A stretch of 14,686 bases of DNA, taken from assembly GCA_046303115.1 (NCBI GenBank), contig JBKCGZ010000121.1, forward strand, positions 1 to 14,686. The letters run 5' to 3'. The position numbers were made by a program, and so were the translations under genes. Below are positions 8,998 to 14,686 of this stretch, piece by piece. The notes beneath the pieces are model-generated. The model had not been told where the DNA came from, did no database searches, and saw only the letters and a list, made by a program, of their open reading frames with translations. Position 1 is the stretch's first letter, and each line of letters opens with the position of its first letter. The DNA comes from CAINEC01 sp046303115 (GTDB lineage Bacteria > Bacteroidota > Bacteroidia > AKYH767-A > OLB10).

Positions 8998-9415
8998 TTA
9001 GTTGCGAACTTCTTTCTTCAAATATTTTGTAATAATGACGATCTGATAAACCCTCAGAACAAACAAGATTGAAGTTATTGCCACTAAATAGTAGATAGCA
9101 TCGGCAGAAGGAAAGCGTAAAGTCAATATAATCAGAATTATCAAGAATGCCCCAGATAATATTGAATCAAAAAATTTTAAAAATCTAAGATTATTCGTTT
9201 CTGTTTCATGATTTGCCGGTTCATCTACCGTGTCTAGTTTTTTTGAATTTAAATCCGAAACACATCCAACATACCGCTACTAATAAAAAAACGAAAAATG
9301 AAACATTGTGAACAATAGAATAGCTACTTAAACATATTAAGCTTACAACAATTAATAACAACAAAATTCAGCTTCGGATTGATTTTCGAACAAAATACTC
9401 CACAAAATGAAACAT
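8998..9415 (-). pseudogene. Broken gene for a small four-helix membrane protein
   Basis: No intact reading frame covers this stretch, yet the minus strand reads as a membrane protein in two adjoining frames. From ATG at 9415 the product starts MFHFVEYFVRKSIRS and meets TGA (9370-9368) at codon 16. Past it, the same frame gives two hydrophobic helices (ILLLLIVVSLICLSSYSIV and VSFFVFLLVAVCWMCF), then KFKK, and soon a second stop at 9223. A second frame, open from 9276 to a TAA at 9000-8998 and lacking any ATG, gives LDTVDEPANHETE, then two more helices (ILSGAFLIILIILTLRF and YYLVAITSILFVLRVYQ) and a basic tail KKEVRN. Both frames cross an A7 run (plus-strand T7, 9238-9244); skipping one A there joins KFKK to LDTVDEP. 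Repairing the TGA and the extra A would give a protein of about 138 residues with 2+2 helices. Family not recognised. Either a true pseudogene or sequence errors. Confidence 0.6.
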
Positions 9416-9627
9416 AGCCTAAAGAAAAGTTTAGACAAATATATATTGTTTAATGAAATAGCATTAAAAAGCATGTTCTATTGGCTACTGCTTTTTCCGT
9501 TTTCAGCGGTTAATTTATTTTCAATAAAGTATAACTTTTGAACTTTGTGGATAAGGGGTATTATCACCGGAATATTCGGTTAATAATTAATCAACAATCG
9601 ATATTTGAAAAAAAATCTAGAATTTAC
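9416..9627. other. AT-rich non-coding stretch
   Basis: I see no coding frame here. It separates the broken membrane-protein gene from the promoter of the T9SS adhesin gene. The only structure is weak: an odd-length palindrome TTAATAATTAA (9580-9590) and several near-misses to the TAnnTTTG box, such as AACTTTTG. Confidence 0.5.
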
Positions 9628-9656
9628 TTGACAATTGTAGTTTTTAGCTAACTTCG
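9628..9656 (+). promoter_or_regulatory. Promoter of the T9SS adhesin gene (TTG-N18-TAACTTCG)
   Basis: TTG at 9628-9630, inside TTGAC, is followed after 18 bp by TAACTTCG (9649-9656). This has one mismatch to the TAnnTTTG -7 box of Bacteroidota and acceptable spacing to the -33 TTG. It would start transcription roughly 25 bp before the ATG at 9688, giving a short A-rich leader that lacks a Shine-Dalgarno sequence, as is usual in this phylum. Confidence 0.55.
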
Positions 9657-9687
9657 ACGGTTAAATAAACCTAATAAAAACATAAGA

Positions 9688-11436
9688 ATGAAAAAAAATC
9701 TACTATTTCTTTTTGCCTGTGCAATTGGATTAATGGCTAATGGACAGTCATCTGAGACCACAGTAACTGGCACTAAAACGAAAGCGGTTTCTACAGGCGC
9801 TCATCGTTCATTTGTTAACCATACAAATGCAAAAAATCCTGGTGTACCTAGCAATGCGGCAATCATCTATTCTCAAGATTTCGCAGGTGGTATTCCAGCA
9901 ACATGGACAATCACTGACAACGCTGGTTTAGGTGAGGTATTTACATGGACAACAACAGGATCTCAAACTACTCCTGATTCATTATTATCAGCGGGAACTA
10001 CTGCTGCTAACGGTTACGTAATTTTTGACAGTGACAACGGTGGACAAAATGGTCCTGAAGATTGCGATATGGTTACTGACGCAATCGACTGTTCTGGCAA
10101 GTCTACTGTATTCTTATCAATGAACGAATATTTCTTGCAATATGCTGCTTCAACAGCTACAGTTTCTGTAAGTACAGACGGAGTTAACTTCACTGATTTT
10201 TACAGTGCAGAAACGGGATTAGGCCAAAACCAGACAACTGGAAATCCTCACTTCGTTCAAATTGATATTTCTTCAGTAGCAGCTAACCAAGCTACCGTTT
10301 ACGTTCGTTTTAAGTTCACTGGTGATTACGACTGGTGGTGGATGTTTGATGATGTTACATTATTTGAACCAGCTGCAGTTGATGCGGGTGTTACAGCTTC
10401 AAATTTAGCTTCAGGATGTTCATTATCATCTACCACTCCAATTACAATTACAATTAACAACTATGGTGGATCGTCAATCTCTAATGTTCCTGTTTCTTTC
10501 TCTGTAAATGGTGGTACTGCGGTAAATGAAGTGGCTCCTGGTCCGATTGCTCCAAATAGCAGTTATGATTATACTTTTACTGCAACAGCCAACCTTTCAA
10601 CAGGTGCAAGTTCTACAGTTATTTGCTCTGCTAATATGCCAGCTGATGCTAACTCAGGAAACAACTCATTATCTGTTACTGTTGATAATATTACTCCAGT
10701 TAACTTATCATCTGCTTATGTAATGGACTTTGAAGCTAGTGACGATTTATCAGCTTGGGCTGTATTTGATGGCAATGGCGATGGTGTTACTTGGGCTCCA
10801 GTTGCTACATTAGCTTACTCAGGAACTCAGTGTATTCGTAAAGCTGGTAGTGGATCATTAGACGATGACTGGATGTGGTCAGGATGTTTCGACATGACAG
10901 CCGGTACAACTTACACATTAGATTACTGGTACCGTAATTTTGATTTTCAAGCTCCTTGCTCTTTAGAAGTTAAATTAGCTACAGCGCAAGATGTTGCTTC
11001 TTCAAGTCAATTAATCGTTACTGAGGTAATCGATTCAATCTACCGCCTATCTAGCAATACATTTACAGTTCCTGCTAACGGGAACTATTACATTGCATGG
11101 CATGCCTTCTTACCAAGCACTTCTCCAATAGCTGGTTCTAGTTCATTACGTGTTGACTTAGTTAATTTAAGTGGTGTTACAGGAATTAACGAAGCTACTA
11201 ATGTAGGTGGGGTTAAATTGTTCCCTAACCCTGCTGAAAGCGTATTATCTATTCAAGTTAAGAAATACGACAATGCAACAGTTCGTATTTTTGATATTAT
11301 TGGAAATGAAATTTACAATGCTGCATTAAACGAAATGAATACTACGGTTGACGTTGCTAACTATGCATCAGGTTTATATCTTGTAAAAGTTCAAGGTCAA
11401 GATTTCTCTTACAGTGAAAAATTAACTGTGAAGTAA
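9688..11436 (+). CDS. T9SS-secreted adhesin-like protein with two jelly-roll domains
   Basis: The 582-residue product has a signal peptide (MKKNLLFLFACAIGLMANGQ) and a type A sorting domain at about 506-582, starting VGGVKLFPNPAES and ending EKLTVK, which directs export by the type IX system and surface attachment. Between them lie a cleaved-adhesin/MAM-like jelly roll (about 60-225; IYSQDFAGGIPATWTI to WWWMFDDVTLFEP), a CARDB-like Ig-fold spacer (about 228-335; VDAGVTASNLASGCSL to NSGNNSLSVTV) and a second jelly-roll-like domain (about 340-490; MDFEASDDLSAWAVFD, WMWSGCFDM). No protease or other catalytic motif is visible. Its codons are strikingly uniform (gct, act, tta, gtt favoured), more so than its neighbours, and with the clear promoter this suggests high expression. 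Role inferred as surface adhesion or matrix; the ligand is unknown. Confidence 0.85.
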   Translation: MKKNLLFLFACAIGLMANGQSSETTVTGTKTKAVSTGAHRSFVNHTNAKNPGVPSNAAIIYSQDFAGGIPATWTITDNAGLGEVFTWTTTGSQTTPDSLLSAGTTAANGYVIFDSDNGGQNGPEDCDMVTDAIDCSGKSTVFLSMNEYFLQYAASTATVSVSTDGVNFTDFYSAETGLGQNQTTGNPHFVQIDISSVAANQATVYVRFKFTGDYDWWWMFDDVTLFEPAAVDAGVTASNLASGCSLSSTTPITITINNYGGSSISNVPVSFSVNGGTAVNEVAPGPIAPNSSYDYTFTATANLSTGASSTVICSANMPADANSGNNSLSVTVDNITPVNLSSAYVMDFEASDDLSAWAVFDGNGDGVTWAPVATLAYSGTQCIRKAGSGSLDDDWMWSGCFDMTAGTTYTLDYWYRNFDFQAPCSLEVKLATAQDVASSSQLIVTEVIDSIYRLSSNTFTVPANGNYYIAWHAFLPSTSPIAGSSSLRVDLVNLSGVTGINEATNVGGVKLFPNPAESVLSIQVKKYDNATVRIFDIIGNEIYNAALNEMNTTVDVANYASGLYLVKVQGQDFSYSEKLTVK

Positions 11437-11455
11437 TTCTCACTTTTGAATATAG

Positions 11456-11486
11456 AAAAAGGGCTGAAATGATTCAGCCCTTTTTT
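11456..11486. terminator. Bidirectional terminator between convergent T9SS genes
   Basis: GGGCTGAA (11461-11468), an ATGA loop and TTCAGCCC (11473-11480) form a perfect 8-bp stem, flanked by A5 on the left and T6 on the right. That gives a U-tract on either strand, so it can end transcription of both the plus-strand gene ending at 11436 and the minus-strand gene ending at 11502. Confidence 0.9.
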
Positions 11487-11501
11487 ATTGACTTTCATTT
11501 T

Positions 11502-13244
11502 TTACCGAACCACTATTTTAAGCGATTGACCGATATAGTTATTTGGTAATCGTAAATAATAAACCCCTTGCTCAAGCTCTGATTGAATAGTTATCTGATT
11601 CGTATTTGAAATCTTTTCTTCGTATACAATTTGCCCTAAAGTATTTATTATTTGAACTACATCCTCAGCAATAAAACTATTTAGTTTAATCTGAAAAGTA
11701 CCATCATTAGGATTAGGATATACATTCATAAATTCCGAAAGGTTATTACTGCTAATTCCAGTAAAATTAAATACCAACGAATCAGAGCAATTAGAACATC
11801 CATTCGAATCAGTTACACAAAGCTTATAAGTGCCACTTTGATTGGCTGTATAAAGATTATTTATCGCTCCGTTGATTGCATTTCCATTAAAATACCATTG
11901 GTAGGAAACACCAGTTAAGAAGGTAATAAATATATTACCATTAATTGAGAAATTAGGCTTCGGAGGATTTGGATAAATTGAAACATTTGCTGTTGCACTT
12001 TGCGTACATCCATATGTGTTAGTAGCAACCACTGAATAGTTACCTGAAATAATTGGCGTGTATGATTGTAATGTCTGATTGATTAAAAACAAACTATCCT
12101 GATACCATTGCAATTGATTTATGGAGTCAGAGGCAGTTAAAACGACAGCTGTTCCTGCACAAACTGATATTGGACCTGTGGGCAAAATAGAAACTGAATC
12201 GGGCACTGGATAAACATAAACAGTATCTACTGCAATTAGAGGAACAATTGGTGTCTTATAAATCGTATAATTTAATTGTAACTGACCAGATGCACCGTTT
12301 ACAGTACCACTTGCTGCTCCTGAAGTTGCATGTCCGAAGAAACTTGTATTGCCTAAATCATCATCTGCTCCAAACAATCCTCCATCCTCATCCCAAACCT
12401 GAATAGAATAGTTTTGAGAATCGAGTGGAATATTAGGCAAAACCCAATGGATTGGCGGAAATGAATTAGCGATAGCAGGTCGTGAGTCATATACCTGTGT
12501 ACCCGATGAATCATATATCACAAAATAAATATCTGGATCATCTACGGGAGCACCATAATTATTAGGAATCGAGATAATATCGATATCCGTTAAAAAATAT
12601 TGAGGAGTAACTTGTGGCGTAACGGTTTGATTTACCAGATATGTTCCTGGAATGTTATAAGTTATTGATGGAGGGTTTTCCAGATTACTTTGTAGTCCGT
12701 TACCAAAGTCCCAAGCATAACCTGATTGACCCGGATTATTATTAGAGAAATTAACTGTTAAAGGAGCACATCCAGAGGAGTTACTCATTGCAAATCCTGG
12801 ATTAGAAACATTATTAGGTAAAACGATTAACGGTCGTGTAAAATTAATTGTTTGGGGGCCCAGAAATTGAATATCTGCCAAGATGACTACATTCATTGAA
12901 TAAGTCCCTGCAATCAATGGTGTTCCACTAAGATTTACACAACCATAAAGAGAAACGCTCGGATCATAATTACAGCCATTTGAAGCATTATTACATTGCC
13001 AGGATAGACCTATTGGCAATCCCGTGATAGCAACTAGATTATAATTGTTAATGGTGAGTCCCATCGTATCAGTAAGCATTACAAACGTTACATCCTGGGT
13101 ATAATACTGCCCTACTGTCGCATTGGGGAATGAGTCAGGATAGATACCAGCAGCAGTCTGTGTTGAGTCGATGGTGCATTGAGCATTGGTAAGTGTTACA
13201 ATCGACAATAGCACGATAATAAAATACAACAATTTTTTCATCAT
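11502..13244 (-). CDS. T9SS-secreted protein with PKD, C2-like and Ig-like domains
   Basis: The 580-residue product starts with a signal peptide (MMKKLLYFIIVLLSIVTLTNAQ; ATG at 13244 or, one codon later, 13241) and ends with a type A sorting domain at about 505-580 (FMNVYPNPNDGTF to LKIVVR). In between are an N-terminal cysteine-containing beta domain (about 24-145), a PKD domain (about 148-210; GCAPLTVNFSNNN, YAWDFGNGLQS), a C2-like domain (about 213-330) and two Ig/PKD-like repeats (about 352-425 with VCAGTAVVLTASDS, and 428-495). The C2-like call rests on DDPDIYFVIYDSSG and IQVWDEDGGLFGADDDLG, which resemble the acidic calcium-binding loops of C2 domains. No enzyme motif is seen. It converges on the other T9SS gene and shares its terminator. 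Probably a calcium-stabilised surface or secreted structural/adhesive protein. Confidence 0.85.
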   Translation of the reverse strand: MMKKLLYFIIVLLSIVTLTNAQCTIDSTQTAAGIYPDSFPNATVGQYYTQDVTFVMLTDTMGLTINNYNLVAITGLPIGLSWQCNNASNGCNYDPSVSLYGCVNLSGTPLIAGTYSMNVVILADIQFLGPQTINFTRPLIVLPNNVSNPGFAMSNSSGCAPLTVNFSNNNPGQSGYAWDFGNGLQSNLENPPSITYNIPGTYLVNQTVTPQVTPQYFLTDIDIISIPNNYGAPVDDPDIYFVIYDSSGTQVYDSRPAIANSFPPIHWVLPNIPLDSQNYSIQVWDEDGGLFGADDDLGNTSFFGHATSGAASGTVNGASGQLQLNYTIYKTPIVPLIAVDTVYVYPVPDSVSILPTGPISVCAGTAVVLTASDSINQLQWYQDSLFLINQTLQSYTPIISGNYSVVATNTYGCTQSATANVSIYPNPPKPNFSINGNIFITFLTGVSYQWYFNGNAINGAINNLYTANQSGTYKLCVTDSNGCSNCSDSLVFNFTGISSNNLSEFMNVYPNPNDGTFQIKLNSFIAEDVVQIINTLGQIVYEEKISNTNQITIQSELEQGVYYLRLPNNYIGQSLKIVVR

Positions 13245-13295
13245 AAAATTTTAATTATGGGTTTAAAATTAAACAATGTTTAGAAAGAATCCTAT

Positions 13296-14060
13296 TTGTT
13301 TTTTTCAAAGAATTTTTATTTAGTGATACTATTGTTCGTCATCTCATGTAGTAAAAAAACACCCGTTAGCGACTTACAATTAGAAAAATGGAATGGTAAG
13401 ATTAAATCAATTACCATGAGCACGTACTATTACGATAGTACAAAGGCTGCACCCTACTTAGGAAAATTAATCAATAAAAGCATCCGTGATTTCAATTTAG
13501 ATGGTAATGAGTCCAGCTTCACTTATATCAATGAAGAAGATGAAATAGAAACTATAAGAAAAAATAGTTTTGATAAGAAAAATATAAAAACAGAATCGAA
13601 GGAAAGTGATGAAGAGGGAAACCTCCTTTACACAACTAAATATAGCTACGATAAAAACTTCAACTTAGTCGAGATCAGCACAACAGAACACAATACCAAC
13701 ACAGTTGCAAAACAGGTTAATGTTTTCGACAAATTGAATAATCTTATTGGCACGACAGGATACAAAGGAAACAATGAGGTAGATTTTAAAGCGGATTATA
13801 AATACAATGAAAAAAATCTGTTAATTGAGGAGAAGATATTTTTAGCTGACGGAACCATGGATTACCGTGCGGATAACAAATATGATGACAAAGGCAGGAT
13901 TTTAAGCAATACGGGATTTGCTAATGATAGCAGCAGATTATGGCAGATTCGATATGACTATAAAATCTTTGATAAAGAAGAAAATTGGCTTTTAAGAAAC
14001 GTTTACAGGGATAGTCTGCTAATTAAAGTGGAGCAAGTCCAGATTGAATACCATCCATAA
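13296..14060 (+). CDS. Small lipoprotein with YD-type repeats, start uncertain
   Basis: The frame encodes about 254 residues. The N-terminus (FFSKNFYLVILLFVISC-SKK) is a lipoprotein signal with lipidated Cys18 if translation starts at the TTG at 13296. The mature part has recurring Y-x-Y-[DN]-x-K/N-L motifs: TKYSYDKNFNLVE (114-126), ADYKYNEKNLLIEE (166-179), ADNKYDDKGRILSN (192-205) and IRYDYKIFDKEENW (218-231). These resemble the YD repeats of Rhs-like proteins, common in short lipoproteins of this phylum. Function is unknown. No ATG exists in this frame before the upstream TAG at 13281. An ATG at 13276 in another frame would give MFRKNPICFF and join this frame only if one T were added to the T7 run at 13299-13305, so either TTG is the true start or the tract is miscounted or mutated. 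Probably anchored to the inner or outer membrane. Confidence 0.8.
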   Translation: MFFSKNFYLVILLFVISCSKKTPVSDLQLEKWNGKIKSITMSTYYYDSTKAAPYLGKLINKSIRDFNLDGNESSFTYINEEDEIETIRKNSFDKKNIKTESKESDEEGNLLYTTKYSYDKNFNLVEISTTEHNTNTVAKQVNVFDKLNNLIGTTGYKGNNEVDFKADYKYNEKNLLIEEKIFLADGTMDYRADNKYDDKGRILSNTGFANDSSRLWQIRYDYKIFDKEENWLLRNVYRDSLLIKVEQVQIEYHP

Positions 14061-14083
14061 GCAGATTTAATCATCTTGTTTTC

Positions 14084-14099
14084 AGTGATTTAAATCACT
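14084..14099. repeat. 16-bp perfect palindrome
   Basis: AGTGATTTAAATCACT is a perfect 16-bp palindrome 24 bp after the lipoprotein stop. It has no loop and no T-run, so it is a poor terminator; it looks more like a binding site for a dimeric protein. It sits about 70 bp upstream of the tRNA promoter. Confidence 0.5.
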
Positions 14100-14154
14100 A
14101 ATAACAGGACTTCAATAACAGCTTTATTTCTCTAAACATTCTTATCAATTTATT

Positions 14155-14184
14155 TTGTGAATTTAGATTGACTTTCTATATTTG
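14155..14184 (+). promoter_or_regulatory. Promoter of tRNA-Val (TTG-N19-TATATTTG)
   Basis: TTG at 14155-14157 is followed after 19 bp by TATATTTG (14177-14184), an exact match to the TTG-N17-23-TAnnTTTG consensus of Bacteroidota. Transcription would begin close to 14191, leaving a leader of roughly 24 bp before the mature tRNA. Confidence 0.7.
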
Positions 14185-14214
14185 CAACCCCGTTGAGGAA
14201 TAATATCAACAAAA

Positions 14215-14289
14215 GGGAGCATAGCTCAGCTGGTTCAGAGCATCTGCCTTACAAGCAGAGGGTCACAGGTTCGAATCCTGTTGCTCCCA
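14215..14289 (+). tRNA. tRNA-Val, anticodon UAC
   Basis: The cloverleaf folds fully: acceptor GGGAGCA pairs with TGCTCCC (14282-14288) with discriminator A. The D arm has GCTC/GAGC, the anticodon stem TCTGC/GCAGA encloses the loop CTTACAA with anticodon TAC, and the T arm ACAGG/CCTGT encloses TTCGAAT. The anticodon reads GUA valine codons. The 3' CCA is not encoded (the next bases are CAG), so it must be added by tRNA nucleotidyltransferase. Confidence 0.97.
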
Positions 14290-14299
14290 CAGAAAGACA

Positions 14300-14328
14300 A
14301 AAAAGCCACTCATTTTGAGTGGCTTTTT
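14300..14328. terminator. Intrinsic terminator after tRNA-Val
   Basis: AAAAAGCCACTCA (14300-14312), a TTT loop and TGAGTGGCTTTTT (14316-14328) form a perfect 13-bp stem whose right arm ends in a T5 tract. It starts 11 bp after the tRNA and would end its transcript; the A-run on the left makes it usable from the other strand as well. Confidence 0.9.
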
Positions 14329-14399
14329 GCATTTAGCGAAGAATGTCAAGCTTGCTTGAAAAATTAGCAAGCTAAATGCAAAAACAACCCGAAGGGTTG
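14324..14399. repeat. Nested inverted repeats downstream of the tRNA
   Basis: Three inverted repeats are packed here. TTTTTGCATTTAGC (14324-14337) is the exact reverse complement of GCTAAATGCAAAAA (14371-14384). Between them AGCTTGCT (14349-14356) pairs with AGCAAGCT (14366-14373), overlapping the outer right arm by 3 bp. CAACCC-GAA-GGGTTG (14385-14399) adds a 6-bp hairpin. The outer left arm also shares its T-run with the tRNA terminator, so alternative folds compete. It is non-coding and may be a remnant of a small mobile or dispersed repeat. Confidence 0.65.
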
Positions 14400-14412
14400 G
14401 CATTAAGCGCCC

Positions 14413-14432
14413 TTAGTGACAAATTAGTGACA
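14413..14432. repeat. Direct repeat TTAGTGACA, 11-bp period
   Basis: TTAGTGACA occurs at 14413-14421 and again at 14424-14432, so the copies lie one DNA helical turn apart. This spacing is typical of tandem protein-binding sites. The pair lies about 125 bp past the tRNA 3' end, beside the inverted repeats. Confidence 0.5.
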
Positions 14433-14485
14433 CAAAATAATTTTTATAAATTAGTTTAAAAACAAAATTCATTGATACTTTACAA

Positions 14486-14686
14486 CTACTCCCGTTTAAC
14501 AATTTTAAAATTTCCGCACGACTGTTGATCGATATTCCCTTCAATCGTATTACCAATTAATTTTCCGGTTAAATCAACCATAAACCAGTCTAATGGATGC
14601 CATATCCATTGCCTTCCCCAAATTCTTACGTTACCGCTATCATCTATTAATCCTATTACAAAATATTTTCCAACTTCCACATTTTT
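14486..14686 (-). CDS. Unrecognised protein, C-terminal 66 codons only
   Basis: The minus-strand frame ends with TAG at 14488-14486 and is open to the right edge, so this is the 3' end of a gene starting outside the window. The GTG at 14680 could serve as a start but need not, since AAA AAT precede it in frame without a stop. The visible part (VGKYFVIGLIDDSGNV, WGRQWIWHPLDWFMVD, LTGKLIGNTIEG, ending KIVKRE) is rich in aromatic residues and probably beta-strand. I do not recognise the family. It is the only gene seen on the far side of the tRNA repeat cluster. Confidence 0.5.
   Translation of the reverse strand, partial: KNVEVGKYFVIGLIDDSGNVRIWGRQWIWHPLDWFMVDLTGKLIGNTIEGNIDQQSCGNFKIVKRE

Noticed and set aside
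9238..9244. Programmed -1 ribosomal frameshift on A7
   Set aside because: Joining the two halves needs a +1 shift, and an upstream in-frame TGA would still block translation from the ATG.
9368..9370. TGA recoding as Trp or selenocysteine
   Set aside because: All intact genes in the window use TGG for Trp, and nothing resembling a selenocysteine context or family was seen.
10526..10723. Leu/Gln-rich 65-codon frame inside the T9SS adhesin gene
   Set aside because: Out-of-frame reading of a repetitive codon pattern in a well-supported gene.
14290..14485. CRISPR array
   Set aside because: The repeats are few, short and mostly inverted, with no regular spacer units.

Overview
The window is low-GC DNA from a member of the Bacteroidota. 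The phylum call rests on two proteins with C-terminal type A sorting domains of the type IX secretion system (PNP motif near the start, LxVK/KIVVR-like end), promoter-like sites of the TTG-N17-23-TAnnTTTG form, a tRNA gene without encoded CCA, and a glycosidase repertoire typical of the phylum. I cannot fix the order or genus; the style fits a free-living flavobacterium-like organism.

Left part (1-8934, minus strand): one operon for dismantling N-glycan-like oligosaccharides. Read in the direction of transcription it encodes an MFS sugar transporter of the FucP/NagP type (8934-7492), a GH20 beta-N-acetylhexosaminidase (7472-5238), a GH2 beta-mannosidase (5263-2732, start overlapping the GH20 end) and a GH92 alpha-mannosidase (2688 to beyond the left edge). 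The three enzymes carry export signals. Together they would remove antennary GlcNAc, alpha-mannose and the core beta-mannose, and the transporter would bring a released monosaccharide (GlcNAc is my best guess) across the inner membrane. No SusC/SusD pair, endoglycosidase or regulator lies in view.

Middle (8935-9687): an apparently intergenic 0.75 kb that on the minus strand hides a broken gene for a small four-helix membrane protein (9415-8998, in-frame TGA plus a frameshift at an A7 tract), followed by an AT-rich leader and a good promoter for the next gene.

Right part: a plus-strand secreted adhesin-like T9SS protein (9688-11436) converges on a minus-strand PKD/C2-like/Ig-like T9SS protein (13244-11502); they share a bidirectional terminator. 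Divergent from the latter is a small lipoprotein with YD-type repeats (13296-14060) whose start is uncertain. Then come a 16-bp palindrome, a tRNA-Val(UAC) gene with a near-perfect promoter and a strong terminator, about 150 bp packed with inverted and direct repeats, and the 3' end of an unrecognised gene running off the right edge.

Nothing here is a clearly new system. The points most worth a second look are the broken membrane-protein gene, the shared accessory tails on GH20 and GH92, the C2-like module in the T9SS protein and the repeat cluster behind the tRNA.
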